A stretch of 64,000 nucleotides of DNA from the NCBI GenBank assembly GCA_903932145.1, contig CAIZFE010000111.1, positions 1 to 64,000 of the forward strand. Reading direction: 5' to 3'. A program made the translations under genes and the position numbers. Shown piece after piece: positions 8,670-16,960 of this stretch; the stretch's first letter is position 1, and every line of letters starts with the position of its first letter. This DNA is from an uncultured Rhodopila sp. (lineage in GTDB: Bacteria; Pseudomonadota; Alphaproteobacteria; Acetobacterales; Acetobacteraceae). The notes below the pieces were generated by a model that was not told the DNA's origin, searched no databases, and saw nothing but the letters and a program-made list of their open reading frames with translations.

Positions 8670-9023
8670 CGTTCAGCACGCTGGCCGGCACGCGATTTAC
8701 CGCAGCGCGTTTCTCTGTAAAATCTTGAAACATTCGATAACCTAATTCCGTCATGATCGGGCTTCAGGATAGAATTCACGCAGGGTAGAGATGAAGACCC
8801 GACGCGTAAAACCATATAGGGAGTAGACAGCGTAAACGGAGAATTGTGAATCTATCGGCTCGTCGCAATGCGCGCAATCTTGTGAACGGGTTACGTTCAT
8901 AAGGGCTACGGAACCGATTTCGTCGCAAATCGGGAATAGATATGGTGGTTCTGTATTCTCAAGGCGAATCAGAGGTGTGGCCGTTGCAGTGGCCACCTCC
9001 AACACAGGCAAGAGGAACTTAGA
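8670..9023. other. Divergent intergenic region between ribA and the response regulator
   Basis: 354 bases with visibly lower GC than the flanks. It must carry the promoters of both divergent genes. I see no FMN riboswitch-like conserved core. An 86-codon minus-strand frame fills 8751-9011, with one CAHC pair, but I cannot support it as a gene. Confidence 0.5.
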
Positions 9024-9761
9024 ATGTCGGCAGAACGCCCGGTCCTGATCGTCGATGATGATGACGCCCTGCGGGAAACCTTGGTTGATCAGCTCGCCGT
9101 CGATGGTGAATTCGTCGCAACCGAGGCGGCCTCGATGAAGGCCGCGGAAGATTGCCTCGCGGCAAAGGATGCACGCTTTGACGCGGTCATCCTGGACGTT
9201 GGCTTACCGGACGGCGATGGACGCGACCTCTGTTCCAAATTACGCAAGCAAGGTCATCGCATGCCGATCATCATGCTGACCGGCTTTGACAGCGAAACCG
9301 ATGTGGTCAAAGGCCTGGATTGCGGCGCGAACGACTACATCGCCAAGCCCTTCAAGCTTGCCGTGCTGTTGGCCCGCTTGCGTGCCCAATTGCGCATCTT
9401 TGAGAACAGCGAGGACGCGGTTTTCACGATCGGACCCTACACCTTCCGCCCGGCAGCCAAACTTCTGCAAGAACCGGCGAAGAACCGCCGAATCCGGCTG
9501 ACGGAAAAAGAGGCCGCGATCCTCAAGTTCCTGTATCGCGCCGGCACCCGCTCCGTCGCGCGACAGGTCTTACTAAACGAGGTGTGGGGCTACAACGCCG
9601 CGGTCACGACCCATACGCTTGAAACCCACATCTATCGGCTGCGGCAAAAAATCGAACCCGACCCGGCCAATGCACGCCTGCTGGTGACCGAAGGCGGCGG
9701 GTACCGGCTTGACCCCGAGGGCATTCCGGCCGCCCGCGTGCCAGCCGCGATGCAGGTCTGA
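9024..9761 (+). CDS. OmpR/PhoB-family response regulator
   Basis: A 245-residue two-domain regulator. The receiver has the acidic cluster VDDDD at 10-14, phospho-acceptor D58 in VILDVGLPDGDG, T86 in IMLTG and K108 in AKPF, all intact. The C-terminal winged helix contains LTEKEAAILKFLYR, SVARQVLLNEVWG and THTLETHIYRLRQKIEPDP, ending in the wing LLVTEGGGYRL. No cognate kinase is adjacent, so it is an orphan in this window. The gene ends at a bidirectional terminator shared with nusG. Confidence 0.92.
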   Translation: MSAERPVLIVDDDDALRETLVDQLAVDGEFVATEAASMKAAEDCLAAKDARFDAVILDVGLPDGDGRDLCSKLRKQGHRMPIIMLTGFDSETDVVKGLDCGANDYIAKPFKLAVLLARLRAQLRIFENSEDAVFTIGPYTFRPAAKLLQEPAKNRRIRLTEKEAAILKFLYRAGTRSVARQVLLNEVWGYNAAVTTHTLETHIYRLRQKIEPDPANARLLVTEGGGYRLDPEGIPAARVPAAMQV

Positions 9762-9782
9762 CAGCGGCGAACGCCACTCACG

Positions 9783-9809
9783 AAAAAGCCCTCTGACGAG
9801 GGCTTTTTT
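9783..9809. terminator. Bidirectional rho-independent terminator
   Basis: AAAAAGCCCTC, a four-base loop (TGAC, 9794-9797), then GAGGGCTTTTTT. A-run and T-run on opposite sides make it work both ways. It lies between the convergent response regulator and nusG. Confidence 0.9.
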
Positions 9810-9837
9810 GTGCGAGATCACAGTAGGGAAGTGCGCC

Positions 9838-10368
9838 CTACAGCTTCTCCACCTGCGAATATTCCAGCTCCACGGGGGTCGAACGTCCGAAGATCGAGAC
9901 ACTGACCTTCACGCGGCCCTTGTCCTCATCGACCTCCTCAACGGTGCCATTGAAGCTGGTGAACGGACCGTCGGCAACTCGTACCTGCTCGCCGATCTCA
10001 TACAGAATGGCGGGACGTGCACGATCCACACCTTCCTGGCTCTGCTTCAGGATCCGATCTGCCTCGGCCTGACTGATCGGGCTGGGCCGTGTCTTGCTGC
10101 CCAGGAAGCCCGTGACCTTTGGCGTGTTCTTCACCAAGTGCCAGGCGTCATCGGTCAGATCCATCTTGACCAACACGTAGCCAGGGAAGAATTTGTGTTC
10201 GCTGTTGATCTTCCGGCCGCGTTTGACCTCGACCACATTCTCAGACGGCACCAACACCGCCTCGAATTGATCGGCCAATCCCTTTTGGGCAGCCTGCTCC
10301 GTAATCTGCTGAGCGATTTTTTTCTCGAAGCCCGAGTAAACGTGGACGACGTACCAGTTTTTGGCCAT
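9838..10368 (-). CDS. nusG: Transcription termination/antitermination factor NusG
   Basis: A 176-residue NusG with the N-terminal NGN domain (WYVVHVYSGFEKKIAQ, FPGYVLVKM) and C-terminal KOW domain (GEQVRVADGPFTSFNGTVEEVD). It binds RNA polymerase through the NGN domain and Rho or ribosomal S10 through KOW. It follows secE by 14 bases in the conserved tRNA-Trp/secE/nusG order. Unlike the usual bacterial arrangement, no rplK follows; the transcript ends at a terminator. Confidence 0.97.
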   Translation of the reverse strand: MAKNWYVVHVYSGFEKKIAQQITEQAAQKGLADQFEAVLVPSENVVEVKRGRKINSEHKFFPGYVLVKMDLTDDAWHLVKNTPKVTGFLGSKTRPSPISQAEADRILKQSQEGVDRARPAILYEIGEQVRVADGPFTSFNGTVEEVDEDKGRVKVSVSIFGRSTPVELEYSQVEKL

Positions 10369-10382
10369 TTCCCGGAACCCTT

Positions 10383-10577
10383 TCAGATGCCCACATTAAA
10401 CATAGCGCGCACCCCAAGGCCGATCACCTGGTCGACGACGAAGAAGAAGATGGCAGCAACCGCGGCCATGGCGAACACCAGGCCGGTCGTCACCAATGTC
10501 TCTTTGCGGCTCGGCCAGGTGACCCTGGTGATCTCCGCTCTCACTTCACGTACGAATTTTGCCGGTTGGAAAGCCAC
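10383..10577 (-). CDS. secE: Preprotein translocase subunit SecE (GTG start)
   Basis: A 64-residue single-span SecE. The amphipathic N-terminal helix AKFVREVRAEITRVTWPSRK carries the invariant WPS motif and is followed by one transmembrane helix of about 20 residues. It stabilises SecY in the SecYEG channel. An ATG-started frame upstream would read through tRNA-Trp, so I choose the GTG at 10577, which gives VAFQPAKF, the expected SecE beginning. The Shine-Dalgarno is weak. Confidence 0.92.
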   Translation of the reverse strand: MAFQPAKFVREVRAEITRVTWPSRKETLVTTGLVFAMAAVAAIFFFVVDQVIGLGVRAMFNVGI

Positions 10578-10647
10578 GTTCGCTGAATCCCTCGCTGATC
10601 GCCGGTCAGATCCCGATGGCCCATTTCCGGGGCCGTGGCCCAGGCAC

Positions 10648-10724
10648 TGGCAGGGGTGGAGGGGGTCGAACCCCCAGCCTCCGGTTTTGGAGACCGGCGC
10701 TCTAGCCAATTGAGCTACACCCCT
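10648..10724 (-). tRNA. tRNA-Trp (anticodon CCA)
   Basis: Read on the minus strand the sequence folds as a full cloverleaf: acceptor AGGGGTG/CACCCCT, D-loop GCTCAATTGGCTAGAGC, anticodon loop CTCCAAA, and T-arm GGGGGTTCGAACCCCC. The discriminator is G and the 3' CCA is encoded (10648-10650). Its position just upstream of secE and nusG is conserved in many bacteria. Confidence 0.97.
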
Positions 10725-10923
10725 ACAGTGGGCCGACGCTCTCTCCATGGGATCGGACGCGACGAGAGCCGTAGAAAGGATGTGAGCGCGGTCTTGTCAA
10801 GCGTTTATGCCCGGCTCGATGCACACGCCGCAAAAACCCCGTCCGCGTTCCCATCATGTTCTTGACAGCGCCGGGACTATGTGGGATTGGATGAGTCGAA
10901 CATAGTGCGAACACGAGGCCAAA

Positions 10924-12102
10924 ATGATGGATCGGATGGAAGCGCAAATCGATCGGGATGCGATCGCCGCCATGGACATGGCCGGTCTTCCGGATGCGGT
11001 GCCTGCCCCGATGATGCCATCTTTGCAGGCCGCCGGCCGGGGGGCTGTCAGTAACCCCGGCGTCCGGTTCGAATCGCGGGCCGCATCGCCGTTCGACGAT
11101 GGATGGCAGACGCTCTCCGCGGATGTGGGCGAACTCCCAAGGCTCGAAACCACACTCACCCGCGATTCGACCCGATCGGCGATCAGTTGGAACACCTCGC
11201 CCGATATCGGATTCGACCGAGCGGTCAATCCGTACAGGGGATGTGAGCATGGATGTGTGTATTGCTATGCGCGTCCGACGCACGCCTATCTTGGCTATTC
11301 GCCGGGCCTGGATTTTGAGACGAAACTGGTTTTCAAGCCCGAGGTCGCGGAGTTGCTGGAAAAGGAGTTGCGCAAGCCGGGGTATGTCCCACGCACCCTG
11401 GCCCTGGGTTCCAACACCGACCCCTATCAACCCGTGGAGCGCACGCTGAGGCTGACCCGAGCGGTCCTCGAGGTGCTCGATCGCTTCAACCATCCGGTTG
11501 GGATCGTCACCAAATCGTCAGGGGTGTTGCGCGACCTCGATATCCTGTCCTCGATGGCGAAGCGAAACCTGGCGCGCGTACATATTTCCATCACGACGCT
11601 TGATCCGCACCTTGCCCGGGTGATGGAACCGCGCGCCGCCACGCCGGCCCGCCGGCTGCACACGATCGCTGAACTCACACGGGCTGGTGTGCCGTCCGGG
11701 GTGCTCGCGGCGCCGATGATCCCGGCGTTGAACGATGCCGAGCTGGAGAAAATCCTCGAAGCCTCCGCCAAGGCCGGCGCGCGTCATGCCGGCTACGTCC
11801 TGCTCCGTCTGCCGCTGGAACTGCGGCAGATGTTTGAAGATTGGCTGCACACGCATTACCCCGATCGTGCTCGCCACGTTCTCAGTCTGGTCAGGCAAAC
11901 CCGGGGCGGCGATCTGAACGACCCGCGTTTCCATCACCGGTTTTCGGGACAGGGTGTTTATGCCGATCTGCTGGCGAGACGGTTTGCGCGGGCAGCGCGG
12001 CAATTCGGCTTCGATGAAGTACGCGCCCAACTCGACTGTGACCGTTTCGCCGTGCCCGATCGCGCATCGGCGGCCCAACCCGGGCAGATGTCGCTGTTCT
12101 GA
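10924..12102 (+). CDS. PA0069-family radical SAM protein
   Basis: A 392-residue member of the PA0069 family (SplB-related) of radical SAM proteins. The [4Fe-4S] cysteines are C107, C111 and C114 in YRGCEHGCVYCYARP. The following TKSSGVLRDLDIL and VHISITTLDP are also family features. Its reaction is not known to me. The N-terminal 70 residues vary and precede the motif ISWNTSPDIGFDRAVNPYRG. The exact start is uncertain because several ATGs cluster at the beginning. It stands alone between tRNA-Trp and the ABC operon. Confidence 0.88.
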   Translation: MMDRMEAQIDRDAIAAMDMAGLPDAVPAPMMPSLQAAGRGAVSNPGVRFESRAASPFDDGWQTLSADVGELPRLETTLTRDSTRSAISWNTSPDIGFDRAVNPYRGCEHGCVYCYARPTHAYLGYSPGLDFETKLVFKPEVAELLEKELRKPGYVPRTLALGSNTDPYQPVERTLRLTRAVLEVLDRFNHPVGIVTKSSGVLRDLDILSSMAKRNLARVHISITTLDPHLARVMEPRAATPARRLHTIAELTRAGVPSGVLAAPMIPALNDAELEKILEASAKAGARHAGYVLLRLPLELRQMFEDWLHTHYPDRARHVLSLVRQTRGGDLNDPRFHHRFSGQGVYADLLARRFARAARQFGFDEVRAQLDCDRFAVPDRASAAQPGQMSLF

Positions 12103-12214
12103 GCATCGGGTCAGCGCCGCATCACCGGACCGGCGATTGACGCGGCTTGAAGCAGCAACCTATCCTCCCGGCCAACGAGAATGAGGGCCGACTGGCCCAC
12201 GGCCCGGGAGGCCA

Positions 12215-13102
12215 ATGACTGTGGATGATGCCGCGCGCATACTGCAGCTTGTCGTCAACGGAGCGGCATCCGGATGCATTTACGGGCTGATCGCCCTCGG
12301 GTTCGTGTTGATCTACAAAGCGACCGAAATGGTGAACTTCGCCCAGGGCGACGTCATGATGCTGGGCGGCTTCGTCGCTTACACGCTGATCTCCACCTAC
12401 CATCTCCCCTACTGGCTTGGTGCGATCCTGGCGATCGTGATCACCGGAGCCTTCGGGTACGCGCTGGATGCGCTGATCCTGCGCCGTGTCATCGGCCAAC
12501 CGCAATTTGCCGTGGTCATGCTGACGCTGGGTTTGGGCTTCATTTTTCGCGCGGCGGCCGGGATCACCTGGGGCTATGATTCCGTCGGCTTCAACACACC
12601 GTTCACCAATAAAACCGCGAACGTCGGCGGGTTGGTGCTGGGTCAGGACAACCTGTCGATCATCGTTGGCACGGTCATCCTCTGCGGCGTCCTGTATCTG
12701 TTTTTCAGCAAAACCCGCGTCGGCGTCGCCATGCAGGCAGCCTCACAGAATCAGCTCGCGGCGTACTACATGGGGATTCCGGTTCGCACGATTTTCTCCC
12801 TGATCTGGGCGATCAGCGCGGGAACCGCATGCCTCGCGGGTATCCTGCTGTCACCGGTGTCGATGATCGACGTGAACATGGGCTTTCTTGGCATCAAGGC
12901 GTTCGCGGCTGCGGTGATTGGTGGCTTCGGCAGCATCCCCGGGTCGTTGGTGGGCGGTGTCATCGTCGGCATCGTGGAGCAATTTGCCGGCTACAAACTG
13001 CCCGCCGGGTTCCAGGAAGTCACATCCAACGTCGTTCTGCTGCTGATGTTGTTCATTCGGCCGCAGGGTCTGTTCGCGGAACGCATGGGAAAGCGAGTCT
13101 GA
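12215..13102 (+). CDS. Branched-chain amino acid-type ABC permease (LivH-like)
   Basis: A 295-residue inner-membrane permease with about eight helices. Family marks are GLIALGFVLIYKATEMVNFAQGD near residue 25 and GAFAAAVIGGFGSIPGSLVGG-like sequence around residue 230 (the cytoplasmic coupling segment). A GGGAGGCC site precedes the ATG. It is first in a five-gene operon with almost no spacing. The transported ligand is unknown, because no periplasmic binding protein is encoded here and this transporter class also handles amides, urea and aromatic or fatty-acid derivatives. Confidence 0.92.
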   Translation: MTVDDAARILQLVVNGAASGCIYGLIALGFVLIYKATEMVNFAQGDVMMLGGFVAYTLISTYHLPYWLGAILAIVITGAFGYALDALILRRVIGQPQFAVVMLTLGLGFIFRAAAGITWGYDSVGFNTPFTNKTANVGGLVLGQDNLSIIVGTVILCGVLYLFFSKTRVGVAMQAASQNQLAAYYMGIPVRTIFSLIWAISAGTACLAGILLSPVSMIDVNMGFLGIKAFAAAVIGGFGSIPGSLVGGVIVGIVEQFAGYKLPAGFQEVTSNVVLLLMLFIRPQGLFAERMGKRV

Positions 13103-13105
13103 CCG

Positions 13106-14182
13106 ATGCGCTATTTATTCAGGACACAATACCGCCAGGACATCGCACTGTGGCGCCATAACGGCGATCGGTTCTGGTACGCCGTACTGGCGGTTCTGGT
13201 TCTGATCGCGCCCTCGGTGCTGGGTGAGTTCTACATCGGCGAACTCGGCGCGGTGTACATCTTCGCCATCGCAGGCGTCGGGTTGATGCTGCTGGTGGGT
13301 TACACCGGACTGATCAGCCTGGGCCATGCGGCATTCCTCGGCATCGGTGCCTACGTGAACGCGGTGCTGCTGGCCCAAGGGGTCCCGTTTCTGATCACCC
13401 TGCCGGTGGCCGGTCTGTTCACCGCCCTGTGCGGTGCTGCTATCGGCCGGCCAACCTTGCGCATGAGCGGGCTGTATCTGGCCATCGCGACGCTGGCGTT
13501 CGGCAGCATCGTCGGCACGGTGTTCCAGAAATGGACCGCGGTCACCGGCGGCTTCGACGGCTTCGCGGTGCCGACGCCGTACATCTTCGGTATCGCTGTC
13601 GAGGGCGCCACCGGGATCTATTACGTTTCGCTGGTGGTGCTGGCGTTCGTCCTGTGGGTCTCCGCCAACCTGCTGCGCTCCCCGATCGGACGAGCCATGG
13701 TGGCAATCCGCGACAGCGAAGTGTCGGCCCAAAGCATGGGCATCCACCTGGCCCGTTACAAAACGCTGGTGTTCGCCGTCAGCGCCGGCATGACCGGTTT
13801 AGCCGGAGCGTTGTTCGCGCATTACGTCCGGTTCCTCGCCCCTGACGCTTTCGACGTGCTGTTGTCCGTTCAGTTCGTGACGATCGTGTTTGTCGGCGGC
13901 CTCGGGTCATTGCGGGGCGCGATCCTGGGGGCGATGTTCGTGCGACTGCTGCCGCAGTTCATCGCGATCGTTCGCGACGACCTGCCGTTCGGCATCGGCC
14001 GTCTGCCGGGGCTGGAGCCGTCGTTGTTCGGTCTCGTCCTGGTGTTCGTCATCCTGTTCCAGCCGGGTGGCCTCAATGGCATGTGGCTGAAAGCGAAGCA
14101 GTGGTTCCAGGCGTTCCCGTTCAAACGCCAGACCAGTTTCCGCCGGCAAAAATCCTACGCAAAGTCGGAGCGCCTGAGATGA
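13106..14182 (+). CDS. Branched-chain amino acid-type ABC permease (LivM-like)
   Basis: A 358-residue permease, partner of the preceding LivH-like subunit, separated by only three bases. It has an N-terminal extension of about 25 charged residues, then GVGLMLLVGYTGLISLGHAAFLGIGAY, GRPTLRMSGLYLAIATLAFG, and the coupling-loop FVGGLGSLRGAILGAM. The C-terminus (after FQPGGLNGMW) is a short basic tail. Its TGA overlaps the ATG of the next gene, which implies translational coupling. Confidence 0.92.
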   Translation: MRYLFRTQYRQDIALWRHNGDRFWYAVLAVLVLIAPSVLGEFYIGELGAVYIFAIAGVGLMLLVGYTGLISLGHAAFLGIGAYVNAVLLAQGVPFLITLPVAGLFTALCGAAIGRPTLRMSGLYLAIATLAFGSIVGTVFQKWTAVTGGFDGFAVPTPYIFGIAVEGATGIYYVSLVVLAFVLWVSANLLRSPIGRAMVAIRDSEVSAQSMGIHLARYKTLVFAVSAGMTGLAGALFAHYVRFLAPDAFDVLLSVQFVTIVFVGGLGSLRGAILGAMFVRLLPQFIAIVRDDLPFGIGRLPGLEPSLFGLVLVFVILFQPGGLNGMWLKAKQWFQAFPFKRQTSFRRQKSYAKSERLR

Positions 14183-14955
14183 TCCTGTTTCAGGCTGAAG
14201 ACATTTCGGTGCGGTTCGGCGGTATCCGAGCGGTGGATTCCGTCAGTTTCGATGTGCGCCAGGGCGAGGTTTTCTCCATCATCGGTCCGAACGGCGCCGG
14301 TAAAACCACGATCTTCAACCTGATCAGCCGTATCTACAGCTCGACCTCAGGCAAACTGATTTTCGAGGGGAAGGAGTTCACCCGCACCCCGTCGTGGCAT
14401 GTGGCTGGCCTCGGCATCGCGCGAACGTTCCAAAACATCGAACTGTTCCCCAATGCGACGTTGCTGCAGAACCTGCTGATCGGCCGCCATTGCCATTCCA
14501 ACGTTGGTTTCCTGTCCCAGCTTGCGTTCCTGCCGTCAGTTCGCAACGCCGAACTGAAGCATCGCGAAAAAGCCGAGGACGTCATCGCGTTTTTAGGTCT
14601 GGAACGGCACCGCAACGCCCTGATTGCCAATCTGCCCTACGGCGTGCGCAAGGTCGTCGAACTCGGACGGGCGTTGTGCATCGAGCCGAAATTGCTGTTG
14701 TTGGATGAGCCATCGTCCGGCCTGAATGTCGAGGAGACTGAGAGCATGGGGTTCTGGATCGAGGACATCAAGAAGGATCTCGGGATCACCGTCATCATGG
14801 TCGAGCACGACATGGCCCTGGTCAATCAGGTTTCCGACCGCGTCATGGCACTGAACTACGGCAAGGTCATCGCGATGGGGACACCGCAAGAGGTGCAGAC
14901 GCATCCCGAAGTGGTGAAGGCGTATCTCGGCGGGGAGGTTGAAAGCGCGGCATGA
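14179..14955 (+). CDS. ABC transporter ATPase (LivG-like)
   Basis: A 258-residue cytoplasmic nucleotide-binding subunit. Walker A is GPNGAGKTT, the LivG-type signature region is [15 protein letters not shown] in place of a classical LSGGQ, Walker B is [12 protein letters not shown], and the switch histidine lies in VIMVEHDM. I start at the ATG overlapping the livM stop (ATGA); a longer frame beginning 96 bases earlier is a reading of the livM tail. It energises the permease pair with the LivF-like ATPase. Confidence 0.93.
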   Translation: MILFQAEDISVRFGGIRAVDSVSFDVRQGEVFSIIGPNGAGKTTIFNLISRIYSSTSGKLIFEGKEFTRTPSWHVAGLGIARTFQNIELFPNATLLQNLLIGRHCHSNVGFLSQLAFLPSVRNAELKHREKAEDVIAFLGLERHRNALIANLPYGVRKVVELGRALCIEPKLLLLDEPSSGLNVEETESMGFWIEDIKKDLGITVIMVEHDMALVNQVSDRVMALNYGKVIAMGTPQEVQTHPEVVKAYLGGEVESAA

Positions 14956-15725
14956 GCGAACCTCTGCTTCGGGTGAATTCCATCGAAACGTTTTATGGCC
15001 CGATCCAGGCCATTCGCGGGGTCTCGCTGGATGTCGATCAGGGCCAGATCGTAACGGTTTTGGGCGCGAACGGCGCCGGCAAGACCAGCGTGCTGCGGAC
15101 GATATCCGGCGTGCTTGATCCGGAACGCGGTCAGGTGATGTTCGAGGGGAGAGACATCGCCCGATTGCCACCGGATCAGGTCATGCGTCTGGGCATTTGT
15201 CATGTTCCGGAAGGCCGCGAGATTTTTCCGTTCCTGACCGTTCGCGAAAATCTCGTCATGGGTGCCTATACGCGTCGGGATGCCGCGGGCGTGGCGCGCG
15301 ATACCGAACTGTGTTTCGATTATTTTCCCCGGCTGAAAGAGCGGGAGGGGCAGCGGGCAGGGTTGCTGTCGGGCGGTGAGCAGCAGATGCTGGCGATCAG
15401 CCGAGCGCTGATGGGCAGTCCGAAGTTGTTGTTGTTGGATGAGCCGTCTCTGGGTTTATCGCCGCTGCTGGTGCAGCAGATCTTCGGCATCATCCGGCGA
15501 ATCAACCGGGAACAAAACGTTTCCATCCTGCTTGTCGAACAGAACGCCCATATCGCGTTGCAGACCGCCGATTACGGCTACGTGCTGGAAGTCGGGCGCA
15601 TCGTCGCGGCGGATCACTGCAAAAGCCTGATGCAGCGCGCCGACATCAAAGAGTTTTATCTGGGGCAGAAGGAAATCGGCGCCCGCGGTGCGCGACGCTG
15701 GAAAAAGAAACGGCTGTGGAACTGA
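14952..15725 (+). CDS. ABC transporter ATPase (LivF-like)
   Basis: A 257-residue second ATPase of the transporter. Walker A is GANGAGKTS, the signature is LSGGEQQMLAISRAL, Walker B is [13 protein letters not shown], and the switch region is ILLVEQNAH. It overlaps the LivG-like gene by four bases (ATGA). The C-terminal extension beyond KEFYLG (KEIGARGARRWKKKRLWN) is basic, as in relatives encoded next to AMP-ligase genes. Confidence 0.93.
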   Translation: MSEPLLRVNSIETFYGPIQAIRGVSLDVDQGQIVTVLGANGAGKTSVLRTISGVLDPERGQVMFEGRDIARLPPDQVMRLGICHVPEGREIFPFLTVRENLVMGAYTRRDAAGVARDTELCFDYFPRLKEREGQRAGLLSGGEQQMLAISRALMGSPKLLLLDEPSLGLSPLLVQQIFGIIRRINREQNVSILLVEQNAHIALQTADYGYVLEVGRIVAADHCKSLMQRADIKEFYLGQKEIGARGARRWKKKRLWN

Positions 15726-15727
15726 CG

Positions 15728-16867
15728 ATGAATGAGCTTACCTCCGTATCCGCCCTCGTTTCGCAGCGGGCCGCGTCGATCGGTTCTGAAACGATTATGC
15801 GTACGAAGAACCGTGGCATCTGGAAGGCGGTGACCTGGGAACAGCTTGACGCTCACGTCCGGGCCATCGGCACCGCGCTGCTGGCGGCTGGTTTCGCCCG
15901 CGGCGACACGATGGCGATACTATCGGAAACGCGACTGGAGGCGGTTTACGCCGATCTGGCGATCCTGGGCTGCGGTGCCGCAAGTGTGGCGATCAATCCG
16001 GATGACGATTCGGATCGCGTCCAGCATATTCTGGCCTCTACCGGCAGTCGTGTGGCTTTTGTGGAGAATGAAGAGCAGCTCGACAAAATACTGACGATTC
16101 GGGCTCACTGTCCGGCACTGTCCCATATCGTGGTATTCGACATGAAGGGCCTGCGCGACTTTAGCGATGCCGGTTGCGTCAGTCTGGCGGCCTTCGCCGA
16201 AACCGGTGGCGAAGCGGATTGGACAGGCTCGGTGCAGGCGATCAAGCCGGATCAGACAGCGATGATACATTTTCCGCCCGGCAAAATCACCGGCCCGGGC
16301 CGCGGGATGACCCATGGCGAGGTGCTGCAGGCCCTTAACGCCGCCCGAACCCGGTTGGCGATCCATCGGCATGACGAACGTCTCGCTGTTTCGAATCTGG
16401 CCGACATCACCGAACGGGTTTGGGGTCTCTATCTGGCGTTGGATCGTGGTTGCATCAGCAACTATCCTGAAGCACCGGACACCGTGATCGAGAACCTGCA
16501 AGAGTTGCAACCGACAGTCCTGGGCGCTGACGCCGTGGTTTGGAACCATCTGCATTCACTGGCCACAGCGCGGGCGGCGGCGGCAACATCGACCCAACGC
16601 ATGGCATACGAATGGGGGATGCGGGCTGGAAGCCGAGGGGGGCCACTCGGCTTATTGGCCGGATATTTTGTGCTGCACGCCGTGAAGCGGGAGTTTGGGC
16701 TTAACCGGCTTCGCCTCGCCTATGCTGGCGGTGCATCGGTCAGCCCTGCCACGCTGGATTGGGCCGCGAGTCTCGGACTCGCGATCCAACGCCTGGATGA
16801 TCACGGAGAGATCAGCGGCCAGCCCATCGAACACCGCCAAATCCGCATGCAAAAGGCATCCGCATAA
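15728..16867 (+). CDS. Degenerate, C-terminally truncated AMP-binding (acyl-CoA synthetase-like) protein
   Basis: A 379-residue protein with the N-terminal fold of adenylate-forming ligases (TWEQLDAHVRAIGTALLAAGFARGDTMAILSETR; VAINPDDDSDRVQHIL). It begins two bases after the LivF-like stop; a GTG at 15716 is an alternative. The ATP-binding loop, normally [TS]SGTTGxPKG, reads FPPGKITGPGRGMTH, so the Ser/Thr-Gly-rich core is lost. The protein ends shortly after the region where the YGxTE motif should be (here DDHGEISG) and lacks the entire C-terminal domain; full ligases have about 550-650 residues. Catalysis is unlikely. Full AMP-ligases often accompany liv-type operons, so this is probably an eroded or repurposed form. 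The frame remains open with normal codon use. Confidence 0.75.
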   Translation: MNELTSVSALVSQRAASIGSETIMRTKNRGIWKAVTWEQLDAHVRAIGTALLAAGFARGDTMAILSETRLEAVYADLAILGCGAASVAINPDDDSDRVQHILASTGSRVAFVENEEQLDKILTIRAHCPALSHIVVFDMKGLRDFSDAGCVSLAAFAETGGEADWTGSVQAIKPDQTAMIHFPPGKITGPGRGMTHGEVLQALNAARTRLAIHRHDERLAVSNLADITERVWGLYLALDRGCISNYPEAPDTVIENLQELQPTVLGADAVVWNHLHSLATARAAAATSTQRMAYEWGMRAGSRGGPLGLLAGYFVLHAVKREFGLNRLRLAYAGGASVSPATLDWAASLGLAIQRLDDHGEISGQPIEHRQIRMQKASA

Positions 16868-16960
16868 GCATCCGCCATCGAACCTGACTCTCCGTTCGGA
16901 TTGCCGAGATAGCCGCAAGCAAGCGGCGGACCTCGGCGCCCGGGCGGAAAAGCTATCCGG

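Noticed and set aside
8751-9011. 86-codon minus-strand frame in the ribA/response-regulator gap
   Set aside because: It fills the region needed for the divergent promoters, has no ribosome site that I can see and resembles no known family; the CAHC pair alone is not enough.
14083-14178. Upstream extension of the LivG-like gene
   Set aside because: The extra 32 residues are an out-of-frame reading of the LivM-like tail; the ATGA overlap marks the natural start.
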